From positions 62,001-126,000 of the forward strand of contig JAEWAF010000064.1 of NCBI GenBank assembly GCA_023391815.1: 64,000 nt of DNA, read 5' to 3'. Position numbers and translations under genes: made by a program. This stretch comes from Pseudomonadota bacterium. GTDB lineage: Bacteria > Pseudomonadota > Gammaproteobacteria > Steroidobacterales > Steroidobacteraceae. Shown in pieces: positions 53,149 to 62,392 of the stretch; position 1 is the first letter of the stretch; the number at the start of each line of letters is the position of its first letter. Below the pieces are notes generated by a model that saw only the letters and a program-made list of their open reading frames with translations, was not told the origin of the DNA and did not search any database.

Positions 53149-54327
53149 TCACTCGCGAAATACGACAACCGTGTTCGCGGCGGGCAACTCCAGATTGCGG
53201 CGTCCCGCGCCATTCGGAAATGGCTTCCAGCGTTCGCCCGTCGCGAAGGTCTCGATGTCGTCGTAGGCACCGAGCACTTCGAAGTTTCGGAACACATACG
53301 GAATGCCTTCGGCGGCAAGCTCCGTCGTTCCATCGGCCACGTGAAAATGAAGATGCGGGCCCGATGAGCTGCTGCCGGAGTTGCCGAGTCGACCCAGCAC
53401 CTGGCCTCGCTGCACCCGGTCGCCGGCCTTGACCGCGATGCTGCCGTGCTGGAGGTGTTCGTAGAATGCGTAGCGGCCTCCGCCCAAATCCAGCGTGATG
53501 TAGTTGCCGCTCGCCTGCTCCAGGGCGAGCGGGCCTGATGCCTCCGATAGCTTCGCTCCCTCGGACATGTCGTCGACCGCGTCGACGATCTTGCCGTCGG
53601 CGACGGCGAGCACTTCCGAGCCGTAGCCATGCCAGTTCGAAATGTTCTCAGCATTGCCTCGCGCATGAGATGCATCGTCGGCGAGCTTCACCCAATCGAT
53701 GGCGAAACGCGCTGGAATGCGAGCGCGACCGTTCAAGGTGTAGATGGAGGTTCGATGTCCACCGACCATCGTCGGGTCGTAGAGCGCGACCCAGGGTCCG
53801 CCTTTCAGTGGCGCGTCTAAAACCAGCGGCTGCTCCGTGCGCACAACGCAGCCGCTGTCGGTGACGACGGTGCGTTCACGGCCGGATGGGCGGAGCAGGT
53901 CGAGCTCGATTTGATGTTTTAGCCGGTCGGGTAGGGCTGTGCCATGTTCGATCGGCATCCACAGATAAACGACGGTACGCGCGCCGGCTGGGAGACGTCG
54001 TAGTTCAGAGTCTTTCGCAGCCATGCCTACACGACCGAGTCGAGAGGCCAGCTGTGTGCCGCTGAGCTCGGCTAGAGGACTGCCATCAGCGGCGTTTACG
54101 ATCCCGACTCGAAGCAGTTCCACATCGAACGGCCGGAAATTCGTGACATGCACTTCGTAGGCGAGAACCCGTTTGCCCGCGACTGTTACGGGCATGGGCG
54201 CGAGTGGAATTTGGATGTCGACCGATTGCACCGCCGGATGGCGGGAGCCGGAGGTCGCCGCAGGGAGATCGAGGGGGGCCAACAGCGATGCAACCAGCAG
54301 CGCGGTGGCAATCGACGCAAGATTCAT
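53149..54327 (-). CDS. exported M23 (LytM-type) metallopeptidase
   Basis: 392 aa. Signal peptide at 1-24 (LPA-ATS). An N-terminal beta-rich region of about 170 residues precedes the peptidase. Zinc motifs: VGGHRTSIYTLNGRARIPAR followed by FAIDW (the HxnD ligand pair near 190-215) and SSSGPHLHFHV near 330 (the HxH). GQVLGRLGNSG is the classic strand before it. Cleaves peptidoglycan cross-links or other glycine peptides outside the cytoplasm. Convergent to the protease gene with only 15 bases between. Confidence 0.88.
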   Translation of the reverse strand: MNLASIATALLVASLLAPLDLPAATSGSRHPAVQSVDIQIPLAPMPVTVAGKRVLAYEVHVTNFRPFDVELLRVGIVNAADGSPLAELSGTQLASRLGRVGMAAKDSELRRLPAGARTVVYLWMPIEHGTALPDRLKHQIELDLLRPSGRERTVVTDSGCVVRTEQPLVLDAPLKGGPWVALYDPTMVGGHRTSIYTLNGRARIPARFAIDWVKLADDASHARGNAENISNWHGYGSEVLAVADGKIVDAVDDMSEGAKLSEASGPLALEQASGNYITLDLGGGRYAFYEHLQHGSIAVKAGDRVQRGQVLGRLGNSGSSSSGPHLHFHVADGTTELAAEGIPYVFRNFEVLGAYDDIETFATGERWKPFPNGAGRRNLELPAANTVVVFRE

Positions 54328-54442
54328 GGTCCGTCCTTGTTCCGGCGATATCGATGCCCGCCATTATCGGTGGCCACGCATCGACACGCCGGTGAACTCG
54401 GCGGGACGTTATCCCGCTGCGTTGAGTCGTTCCATCACCCGA

Positions 54443-55480
54443 TCAGCGCGCGCCCCCGTCGAAATAATCGACGACGAGGCGCGCGACGCGACCCATGCCG
54501 TCTTCGGTTTCGGCGCGAGGACCGGCCAGCTCGACGTTATAAAGCGCAATGACGATGGTGCCGGAGCGGGCGTAGATCATGCCGACATCGTTGGTCACGG
54601 TGCCGGTCTCGCCCGTCTTGTGGCCGATAGGAACCGTCAGATAGTGCGGCAGCTTGATGACGCCGGACTGCTGTGCGCGCAGGATGCGCTTCATTTCCTC
54701 GCAGCTCTGCTTGGATGCCGCGGTTCCGAGCTCGATGCTTTCGAGCAGCCGGCCCATTTCCCGGGGCGTCGCCCAGCCGAACCAGTTCGCTTTGTCGCTC
54801 CAGGCCGCGTTCATGCGCTCTTCAGCGCCTTTTTCCGCGGAGCGCTTCGTGAACTCTTCGATCAGTGCGCGTCGAGGCTCGACGAACAATGGCAGCTCGG
54901 TGGTCAGCGCGAACACATCTTCGGGCTTGAGTGCTTTGTACTTGGGATCGAGCGCCTCGAAACCGACCCGGAAGAATTCGAGCGTAGTGTGATTCTGGCG
55001 CAGCACCTGGTAGCCGGCATCGCGCAGAAAACGATTCACGACTTCCTTGCCGCCGACCTTGGCGATCATGATGTCGGTGGCGGTGTTGTCGCTGGTGATG
55101 ATCATCTGGGTCATGATGTCCCGGAGCGTGGGATTCATGCCGGGATCGTGATGCTGGAAGATGCCGGAGCCGCCGCGATAGTCCGCCTGCTTGATGACGT
55201 AACGCTGGTTGAGGTCCAGCTTGCGCTCGTCGGCCAGGCGATAGGCGAGCACCATGACGGCGACCTTGATGGTGCTGGCGCTTTCGAACTCATCGTTGGC
55301 GCGCACGCTGGCCTCTTCGCCGGTGCCCAGATGCTTGACATAGATGCCGGAGCGCGTCGGCAATCGGGACAGCTCGGCCTCCAGCAGGTGGGACAGATTC
55401 GAGTGGGGCGACTGCGCGCTCGCGTCGACCTGAAAGAGTTGCAACAGCAGCGCTAGCGTCACGGCCCAGATCGATCGCAT
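54443..55480 (-). CDS. class A beta-lactamase-like serine hydrolase
   Basis: 345 aa from the ATG at 55480 (GGGGATACGGA before it; another ATG eight codons upstream is less likely). Signal peptide at 1-23. Active-site motifs: S69-T-I-K72 (SxxK), S130-D-N132 and K288-T-G290. The omega-loop ExxLN glutamate that activates water in true class A enzymes is not seen; instead a 60-residue helical insert (about 165-230) comes between SDN and the TPREMGRLL helix. The fold is secure, but hydrolysis of beta-lactams should be tested and not assumed. Confidence 0.82.
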   Translation of the reverse strand: MRSIWAVTLALLLQLFQVDASAQSPHSNLSHLLEAELSRLPTRSGIYVKHLGTGEEASVRANDEFESASTIKVAVMVLAYRLADERKLDLNQRYVIKQADYRGGSGIFQHHDPGMNPTLRDIMTQMIITSDNTATDIMIAKVGGKEVVNRFLRDAGYQVLRQNHTTLEFFRVGFEALDPKYKALKPEDVFALTTELPLFVEPRRALIEEFTKRSAEKGAEERMNAAWSDKANWFGWATPREMGRLLESIELGTAASKQSCEEMKRILRAQQSGVIKLPHYLTVPIGHKTGETGTVTNDVGMIYARSGTIVIALYNVELAGPRAETEDGMGRVARLVVDYFDGGAR

Positions 55481-55701
55481 TCCGTATCCCCGATGTCGAG
55501 ACAACGACTGTTAACAGACTTCAATTCGCCGCTCACCTGACCTGCATGCACACGCTCGTAGTGTGACGCCAGTAGAGCAAACGACGACATTGCCGCAGCC
55601 ATCGGACGAGTGCAACAGGCGGATGCGCAGGTTCGTGTCGGCCAGTGAGGCGTCGAAAGTCAGGGCAGACCGTGAAAGAAGGAGCGCTGCTGGCGCACGA
55701 T

Positions 55702-58023
55702 TTACTGCGGCGTATTGAGGATGGTGACCCGCCGGACATCGGATGGAATCGTGTGCGCGACGATCAGCCGATGGTCATCCGCCGACAGAATCACACCGCG
55801 CCGAGTCAGGTTCTGCGCGTTCAGCACGTAGCCGCCCACATTCTGCTGATTCGAGTCGTAGATCCAGACGTCCTGATGCGTGTTCCAGTCGGGGCCGGCG
55901 GTGCCAAAACAATAACCGCGCCAGCCGCATTCGATCGCGGCGGCATAAGCCGTCGCTGGGAGAAATGCGCGGGAGACCAGGGTCAGCGGATCCGCCACGC
56001 CGAAGCCATACGGCGCGCCGTTCGCGCGGTACAAAGTCGAGTCGTCCTCGGTCAGCGCAATGTCCAGACCATTGCCGGGCGAATAGACGTTGTCGAGTGC
56101 GCCGGAGTATCTCAACGAGCGCACGCGCGAGAAGCCCACCGAATTCAGCGTGGAATAACGCACCTCGGTCAGCAGCATGGCGGTCGGGCTGTACCCTGCT
56201 ATCTGCACGTAGATGCGACGACCGTCCTTGCTGGCGACGATCTGGCCGCCGCCGTCGACGGCTTCGGAAGCCAGCGCACCGGTTTGCACGTCGAACACCT
56301 CGCCGGTCTGTCCGCTGATCAGCACCGGATGACCGTCGGGCCGCGCATAGGTCAGGCTGAGCGGATTCGGCGGATAACTCTGTAACGACGTCTGATAAGA
56401 GCGCACCGGCGCCCCGGTCGTCGAGTCGACTCCGATGATGCGCATGGTCGTGCCATCGCCCACGTACAACACGCTGCCGTCGGCACTGAGCGCGAGCGGG
56501 CCCACGCCCACATTCGGCAGCGTGCGGACCAGCGCGCCGGTATAGACGTTTTTCACCTCGACGTCGCCGCTCGAGCCCACGCCGAAAAACAGCGGCTCGA
56601 CGGGATGGGCGACCAGATAGGTTGCCGAGCTCGGCAGGGTCACCGTCACCGGATCGGTCGAGCCTCGCCAGAGTGCGACGCGCACGATCTCCTGATTCGT
56701 GATCAAGGGATCGGTCGAGGAAATGGTCACGGTCGCGCTGTGTAGCTGATCGAGGGCCAGTGCCGCTGAATCGGCGGTCAGCACCACCGAGGCGTTGTCC
56801 GGCGCCGAGGCCTGTAACCAGCTTCGATCGGAGCTGACCTGTAAGCGCACATCGGAACGGTCCAGCGAATTGAAGACCCGCAGTCTCCGAGTCAGCGTCT
56901 GTCGACTCGGGAAGCTCGACAGGCCCACGCCAGCCGCCGACGCCCAGATACGCTGGGCAGCCACGTTCAACGTGACCGACAGACTCTTCGTCAACTGCAT
57001 GCCATTCACGGTGGCCGTGAATGTGAGATCGCCGGTGTACACGCCCGCACTCAAACCGACAGGGGCCGGGGTCATCGCGACCTCGGCGCCGGTGTCATTT
57101 ATCGTTCCGGTCGCGACAGGAATCTGCAGCCAGTTGCCGCCGCTCGTCGGTGTGAAGGTGGCGCTCCACGGATGCGCCCGTGAACCCGTGCCGAGCCTGA
57201 AACGTGCTGCGCGAGTATCCATGACGAGGCCAGTCACGCCGCCGAAAAGCAACGGCGGAGCGGTCTCCACGGTGAGCGACGGTGCAATCATCGTGACCGA
57301 GACGCGCAGGGTCGCCGTGTCGGTCGCATCGGCGGTGTTGGTTGCGGTGATGGTTGCCGTCGCGCTGCCGCCCAACGTCGATGTATCGATTGTGAAAGGC
57401 ACGCTGGCCGAGCCCTGCTGCACAGTCGTCGGCACATTGACCCAAGGAACATCGGCGGAGAGGGACCACTGTCGGTTGGCGGGCGCCACGACCGAGACAT
57501 TGTTTGGGAAACTGGAGTTCGTATGCCCGAGCGTGGCGTTCACCGAGACCGGCGAGCTGAGGATGGAAACACCATCCACCAGCGAGTAACTCACCTGGAC
57601 ATCCTTGTATTGGAGGATGTTGCCGCTGGCGTCGGCCGTGCCGACCGAGATGGTGGTGGTATGAGTTCCCGCCGGGAGCTGAGTGTTGCTGGGTCGGAAG
57701 CTCACGACATAATTGGTGCCGGTGCCGATGATATCGACCAGCAGCCACGATGCCGGCGTCACGCCTGGACGATAGGCCGCGCCCACCGTGGCGATGTCCG
57801 TGCCGGTGAGCTGCAATTGGACCGTGACGGCCTCCGGGACCGGGGCCATGCGTTTCGCGTTGAAAGTAACGGACGTGCCGCTCAACGTGAATGTGCCGCG
57901 ACCCGCGCCAGATTGCTTATCGCCGCCACCGCCGCCGCCGCCGCCACTGCAACCGGCCAGCGCGATGGCAATCAAAACCCACGCGATTCCCCATCGCAGA
58001 ACCGTCCCAGCCGGTGCAAACAT
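55702..58023 (-). CDS. large lipoprotein with Ig/BACON-like repeats and a beta-propeller-like C-terminus
   Basis: 773 aa. Lipobox IAIALAGCSGGGG puts the lipidated cysteine near 25, followed by a glycine run. Residues 40-440 hold several beta-sandwich-like segments (WSLSADVPWVNVPTTVQQGS and LTKSLSVTLNVAAQ, NSLDRSDVRLQVSSDRSWLQ are typical), and from about 460 repeated strand units such as GPLALSADGSVLYVGDG and GGGQIVASKDGRRIYVQ, as in YVTN/Kelch-like propellers. Outer-membrane lipoprotein, probably in protein-protein or glycan binding. Single gene by spacing, divergent from the fourth receptor. Confidence 0.8.
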   Translation of the reverse strand: MFAPAGTVLRWGIAWVLIAIALAGCSGGGGGGGGDKQSGAGRGTFTLSGTSVTFNAKRMAPVPEAVTVQLQLTGTDIATVGAAYRPGVTPASWLLVDIIGTGTNYVVSFRPSNTQLPAGTHTTTISVGTADASGNILQYKDVQVSYSLVDGVSILSSPVSVNATLGHTNSSFPNNVSVVAPANRQWSLSADVPWVNVPTTVQQGSASVPFTIDTSTLGGSATATITATNTADATDTATLRVSVTMIAPSLTVETAPPLLFGGVTGLVMDTRAARFRLGTGSRAHPWSATFTPTSGGNWLQIPVATGTINDTGAEVAMTPAPVGLSAGVYTGDLTFTATVNGMQLTKSLSVTLNVAAQRIWASAAGVGLSSFPSRQTLTRRLRVFNSLDRSDVRLQVSSDRSWLQASAPDNASVVLTADSAALALDQLHSATVTISSTDPLITNQEIVRVALWRGSTDPVTVTLPSSATYLVAHPVEPLFFGVGSSGDVEVKNVYTGALVRTLPNVGVGPLALSADGSVLYVGDGTTMRIIGVDSTTGAPVRSYQTSLQSYPPNPLSLTYARPDGHPVLISGQTGEVFDVQTGALASEAVDGGGQIVASKDGRRIYVQIAGYSPTAMLLTEVRYSTLNSVGFSRVRSLRYSGALDNVYSPGNGLDIALTEDDSTLYRANGAPYGFGVADPLTLVSRAFLPATAYAAAIECGWRGYCFGTAGPDWNTHQDVWIYDSNQQNVGGYVLNAQNLTRRGVILSADDHRLIVAHTIPSDVRRVTILNTPQ

Positions 58024-58679
58024 TCTCCAGCGCTCCCTTGCACCGGCTCCCCGCCGGTTATTGTTTTAGTCATATCGAAACCCGCGGCGGCATGATAATC
58101 AACGAAGCGCGCCCGTGGCCAACGCCGATCGGTGGATCGCGGAGCAGACCAAGAGCGCCACGCCAAAGCCATAGGCGACCCGTTTGCGCGATTCAACGTC
58201 GTATCGTGCGCAGTCAATGCGGTCGGCAGTCGCATATCTTGCCAATATATCGCGCCGCCGAATCTGGCGTCGTTTTGTAGCCATAAAACGCAGATTTGTA
58301 TGCACGCGCTGCTCTCTCGCGACGTTTACGAGCACTAGAAGCCAGTGGATGACATCTTCGGACGGGATCTTCCATCATGCGCGCAACAAAAATTCCGAAT
58401 GTCAGCTACGTTTGTATACCGACGCCGCCGCCGGCACCGACCGGCGTAGTCGCGCGAAGTCTTTGAATATAAATATTTTGTTATGAACCCGGCGATCTAG
58501 TACGTGCCCACGGCGCAGCTTCCCGCTGGGGGTCGTGCGTCAGTACTCTCCGCGCCGCCCAGGGGCGGGCCCGGATCGACACGCGTTGTCTGGCGAAGCT
58601 CGCGGGGCGTGGCTATCGCAGCGGCGCGATATGCCGCTCACATTTCAAAAACATCCAAAGACCGCGGGAGTCTTTTTCA
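58024..58679. promoter_or_regulatory. 656-base divergent intergenic region
   Basis: No gene with support is found here on either strand; the open frames present have no ribosome site or family look. It holds the promoters for the lipoprotein gene (left) and the 967-aa receptor (right). The stretch 58461-58488 (GTCTTTGAATATAAATATTT and on) is much more AT-rich than the rest and is the best promoter candidate on the receptor side. The unusual length suggests upstream regulatory elements or a decayed gene. Confidence 0.5.
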
Positions 58680-61583
58680 ATGAGCTGCAACAAGTTGATT
58701 CAACGCGCTGTACGGCGCGCACTACTGACGGGCATCGCGGCTGGCCTCGCAGCGCCGGTCGTCGGACACGCTCAAGACCAGCAGATCCAGGAGGTAGTTG
58801 TGACCGGCTCGCGTATCGCCAAGCGCGACGCGGTGGCCGACACGCCGATTCTCACCGTCGACCAGGAAGCGATGGCCGACAGCGGCCACACCACGGTCGA
58901 TCATTACCTCAACACGCTGCCGCAGATCGCGCCCAGCTTCGGCTCGCAATCCAACAATCCCAGCCAGAACGGTCGCGCGCACATCGACTTGCGCGGACTG
59001 GGCGTCAACCGCAACCTGGTCCTGATCAATGGCCGTCGCGGCATGGGCTCGGGCATTCAGAACGGCGGTGCCGTGGTCGACGTCAACACCATCCCCGCGG
59101 CGCTGATCGAGCGCGTCGAACTGATCACTGGCGGCGCCGCCGCGACCTACGGTCCGGACGCGATCGCCGGCGTGACCAACTTCATTTTGAAGAACAGCTT
59201 CGACGGCTTCGCGGTGAACAGCAAGTACAACATCACCGAAGAGAACGACGGCCAGGAGTGGGGCGCGGACGCCACGTTCGGCGGCCAGTTCGCCGAGGGC
59301 CGCGGCAATGCCGTGTTCAACATCAGCTATTTCAAGCGCGACGCCATCTACAAGGGTGCACGCGAATTTGCCGCTCACGCGGCCAACACGACCGTGGCGT
59401 TCCCGAACGGCTCATGGACGACCGGCACGAATACGCCGAGCGCGACCGCGGTCGGTGCGTCATTCAGTGCGCCTTGTGCCGCCAATGGCGGCTCGGCCGG
59501 CTTCGGCTTCAATCCCGATGGCTCGCTGTTCTGCACCGGCGCCCCGGGCTACGGCATCGTCGACTACAGGGGTCCGGCATCCGACAAAGCGCGGGCGTTC
59601 GATGTCTTCTCGTACGAGTTCGAACCCGACAACATCCTGGTGCTGCCGATGGAGCGCTGGAGCCTGTATTCCAATTTCGATCTGGAGCTGAACGATCACT
59701 TCAAGCCCTACGCGACCGTGCAGTTCACCAACTACAACGCCATGCAGGAGCTGGCGCCCACGCCGGCGAACGGCACGACCGGCTTCACCATTCCGGTGAC
59801 CAATCCGTTCGTGCAGTCCAACGCTCAGCTGATGGCGTTGCTCGCGTCGCGGGCCAATCCCAACGCGCCGTTCGCTTTCAACAAGCGTTTCAACGCGCTG
59901 GGCGGCCGCACCGGATACAACACTCACGACGTTTGGAACGCCACGCTCGGCGCCAAGGGCGACATCGCCGGCAGCTGGGAATATGACTTCTATGCTGCCT
60001 ATGGCCGGTCGGTGCAGAACGAGGCGCAGGGAGGCAACGTGCGGCGTGACCGCGTCCAGGCGCTGCTCAACGCAGCGGATGGTGGCGCCTCGGTCTGCGA
60101 GGGTGGTTTGAATCTGATCGGCGCGGCGCCGATCAGCAAGTCGTGCGCGGACTACATCAGTCTGGAAGCGAAAAACCTCACGACCGTCGAGCAGAACATC
60201 GTCGAAGGCGTGGCCACCGGCGGATTGTTCGACCTGCCGGCCGGCGAGGTGCGCGCCGCCATCGGTGCGAGCTATCGCGACCTGATGCTCGACTTCAGGC
60301 CGGACAGCGGTTTGCAGCCGGGCCTGGTCGCCGGCTTCAACCAGCAGCTGCCGATGAGCGGCTCGTTGAACTTCACGGACGTGTTCGCGGAGGTCTCGGT
60401 GCCGTTGTTGTCCGAGCTGCCATACATGCAAAGCCTCGCGCTCACGCTCGGCGCTCGCACGACTGACAGCAACGTGACGGGCTCGGATGAAACCTGGAAG
60501 AGCACGCTCGACTGGACGGTCAACAGCTGGGTGCGGATGCGCACGGGCTTTCAGCATGCCGTGCGCAGCCCGAACATCAACGAGCTGTATGCGCCGGAGG
60601 TCAACAACTTCCCGACCTTCACCAATCAGGATCCCTGCAATACCAGTGGTCCGATCGCGGCGTCGTTCCGCAACGGCCCGAACGCAGCCCAGGTCCGGGC
60701 GCTATGCGCGGCGCAGTCGGCAGTTGCCGGTGGCGCGGGTTACGTGCAGCCCACGGGTCAAGCCAACGGCCTCACTGGCGGCAATCCCGACCTCAAGCCC
60801 GAGCAGGCAGACTCTTTCACCTTCGGTGTGGTGTTGAACTCGCCCTGGGACAGCAGTGCCGCGCTGGAGCGCTTGACGCTGTCGATCGACTACTGGTCGA
60901 TCGATCTGGAGGACGTGATCCTGCCGTTGGAGGCCGCGACCATCGTGCAGCGCTGCTTCAATCTGGACGGCGCCAACCCGACGTATGACGTGAACAATTC
61001 CTGGTGCCAGATGTTTGCTCGCGACCAGGGCAACGGCGGCGTCATCGAGCTGGAGCAGTTCTCGGAGAACCAGGCGTTGATCAAGACCAGCGGCATCGAC
61101 GTGGCGCTGAGCTGGGGCACGGGTCTGGGCGGCTTCGGCAACCTCGACTTCACGCTGGTCGGCACCTGGCTGGACAAGTTCGAACAGCAGACCGACAAGG
61201 ACTCGCCGGCCTTCGATTACGCGGGCAGCATCGGCGTGCTCACCGGCCAGTCGCTGCCGGAGTGGAAGGGCACGTTGGTGACCAGCTACTCGTACGGCGA
61301 TCTGCACGTGCAGGCCACGACCCGATACATCGGCTCGATGCAACATCGCAACGTGGTGAACGGCGGCTCGCCGATCTCGAACACCGGCGTTCCGGATACG
61401 TGGTATGTCGATTTGTCCGCTCGCTATGAGTTGACGGAGGCCGTCCGCCTGCGCGCGGGTGTGAGCAACCTCACCAATCAGCAGCCACGCCTGTACGTGC
61501 CGAACGTACAATCGAACACCGACCCGGGGCTCTACGACGTGCTCGGTCGCGGCTACTTCGTCGGTGTCGAAATGCGGATGTAA
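58680..61583 (+). CDS. TonB-dependent outer-membrane receptor (967 aa)
   Basis: Signal peptide to about residue 32 (GHA-QDQQ), TonB-box-like IQEVVVTGSRIAKRDAVADT at 36-55, plug motifs HIDLRGLGVNRNLVLINGRR near 101-120 and IERVELITGGAAATYGPDAI near 137-156, barrel ending RGYFVGVEMRM. Very like the 976-aa receptor at 5935 in length, motif wording and layout, so the two are probably paralogues of one substrate class. Single gene ending in a strong terminator. Confidence 0.93.
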   Translation: MSCNKLIQRAVRRALLTGIAAGLAAPVVGHAQDQQIQEVVVTGSRIAKRDAVADTPILTVDQEAMADSGHTTVDHYLNTLPQIAPSFGSQSNNPSQNGRAHIDLRGLGVNRNLVLINGRRGMGSGIQNGGAVVDVNTIPAALIERVELITGGAAATYGPDAIAGVTNFILKNSFDGFAVNSKYNITEENDGQEWGADATFGGQFAEGRGNAVFNISYFKRDAIYKGAREFAAHAANTTVAFPNGSWTTGTNTPSATAVGASFSAPCAANGGSAGFGFNPDGSLFCTGAPGYGIVDYRGPASDKARAFDVFSYEFEPDNILVLPMERWSLYSNFDLELNDHFKPYATVQFTNYNAMQELAPTPANGTTGFTIPVTNPFVQSNAQLMALLASRANPNAPFAFNKRFNALGGRTGYNTHDVWNATLGAKGDIAGSWEYDFYAAYGRSVQNEAQGGNVRRDRVQALLNAADGGASVCEGGLNLIGAAPISKSCADYISLEAKNLTTVEQNIVEGVATGGLFDLPAGEVRAAIGASYRDLMLDFRPDSGLQPGLVAGFNQQLPMSGSLNFTDVFAEVSVPLLSELPYMQSLALTLGARTTDSNVTGSDETWKSTLDWTVNSWVRMRTGFQHAVRSPNINELYAPEVNNFPTFTNQDPCNTSGPIAASFRNGPNAAQVRALCAAQSAVAGGAGYVQPTGQANGLTGGNPDLKPEQADSFTFGVVLNSPWDSSAALERLTLSIDYWSIDLEDVILPLEAATIVQRCFNLDGANPTYDVNNSWCQMFARDQGNGGVIELEQFSENQALIKTSGIDVALSWGTGLGGFGNLDFTLVGTWLDKFEQQTDKDSPAFDYAGSIGVLTGQSLPEWKGTLVTSYSYGDLHVQATTRYIGSMQHRNVVNGGSPISNTGVPDTWYVDLSARYELTEAVRLRAGVSNLTNQQPRLYVPNVQSNTDPGLYDVLGRGYFVGVEMRM

Positions 61584-61613
61584 TCCGCGCCGGATGATTG
61601 CTCCGGTTCGAGT

Positions 61614-61635
61614 GGGCGGAGTGGAAACTCCGCCC
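61614..61635 (+). terminator. GGAA-tetraloop stem-loop after the receptor
   Basis: GGGCGGAGT (61614-61622) and ACTCCGCCC (61627-61635) form a perfect 9-base stem with a GGAA tetraloop. It lies 30 bases after the stop. It may stabilise mRNA or be the first of two terminators. Confidence 0.5.
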
Positions 61636-61645
61636 GTCCTTCTGT

Positions 61646-61688
61646 CGGCCGCTCCCGTTCTGCGAAACGGTGGCGGCCGCTTTTTTTT
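61646..61688 (+). terminator. strong rho-independent terminator
   Basis: CGGCCGC at 61646-61652 pairs with GCGGCCG at 61673-61679; an inner CCGTT (61655-61659) pairs with AACGG (61666-61670). The stem is followed by eight T (61681-61688). Classic intrinsic terminator for the receptor gene. Confidence 0.85.
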
Positions 61689-61710
61689 GCGCCCGAGGCC
61701 GATTGGAATC

Positions 61711-62196
61711 ATGAGAATGAAACTGCTGGCTCGCTGTGTCATTGCTCCATGCGCGTTACTGGGTGCTGCCCTGGCACACTCGTCCACGCCGGATGCGCTC
61801 GGTGCGGCTGCCGCTTGTCGCGACAAGTATGCGGAGCAGCCGTCCGCGCATATCGCCTGTCTGGAACGAGCGCTGAGCGTTCGATGTGAGGAGCCCCGGG
61901 AGCAAGCTCTCGTTCAGCCGAGCCTGGGTGCTGAGCAGGTACGCGCGAGTCGCTCACAAGCGAGCGCCGAGCAGGTGAGGGTGGAAATCGAGAGCGCGAC
62001 TTACAGCTACGACGGGCTGGGCCTGTTTCGGATGGTCGACGGACAAGTGTGGAAAGCGTCGGAGAGCACTTCTCGCGAACAACGCCTTGAACCCGGCAAG
62101 CGCTACACCGCTCGTATCGAGCGGGGAACGATCGGTGGTTACCGAATGTACGTCGACGGCATGCGGCGAATGATCAAGGTCAGGCGCGTGGAATAG
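61711..62196 (+). CDS. small exported protein of unknown function
   Basis: 161 aa from the ATG at 61711 (a second ATG two codons later is possible). Signal peptide to about residue 24 (AHS-STP). The mature part has a cysteine-containing helix (AAACRDKYAEQPSAHIACLE near 33-52), then a beta-rich end (VEIESATYSYDGLGLFRMVDG and GQVWKASESTSREQRL) that resembles envelope proteins with a short SH3-like C-terminus. No family recognised. Separate from the receptor by a terminator. Confidence 0.65.
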   Translation: MRMKLLARCVIAPCALLGAALAHSSTPDALGAAAACRDKYAEQPSAHIACLERALSVRCEEPREQALVQPSLGAEQVRASRSQASAEQVRVEIESATYSYDGLGLFRMVDGQVWKASESTSREQRLEPGKRYTARIERGTIGGYRMYVDGMRRMIKVRRVE

Positions 62197-62234
62197 AACG
62201 CGAGGCGCACAGAAGCGAATCGCAGCCCGCGAAA

Positions 62235-62369
62235 TCGAGAGGCGAGTTCCATCTCCTGATCCCGCCAGCCAGCTCAAGATTCAACTTCGACCAGGACACG
62301 CCCGGCGCAATCGAGAGGCGAGTCTTGCCTCTCGATCTCGCCACCCAGCCGTGAGCTCTCGCCTCTCGA
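62235..62369. repeat. 12-base repeat cluster with a 10-base hairpin, between convergent genes
   Basis: TCGAGAGGCGAG occurs at 62235-62246 and 62311-62322 and inverted (CTCGCCTCTCGA) at 62358-62369. The second copy, as ATCGAGAGGC (62310-62319), pairs perfectly with GCCTCTCGAT (62327-62336) across a 7-base loop. Position between a plus gene (ending 62196) and a minus gene (ending 62393) fits a bidirectional terminator or a small REP-like repeat. No similar cluster was noticed elsewhere in the window. Confidence 0.6.
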
Positions 62370-62392
62370 GCGCCGCTGTTCAGCTCTAGCGA

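Noticed and set aside
57891..58486. Small plus-strand open frames in and before the 656-base gap
   Set aside because: No ribosome site, no family match, arginine-rich composition; partly opposite the lipoprotein gene.
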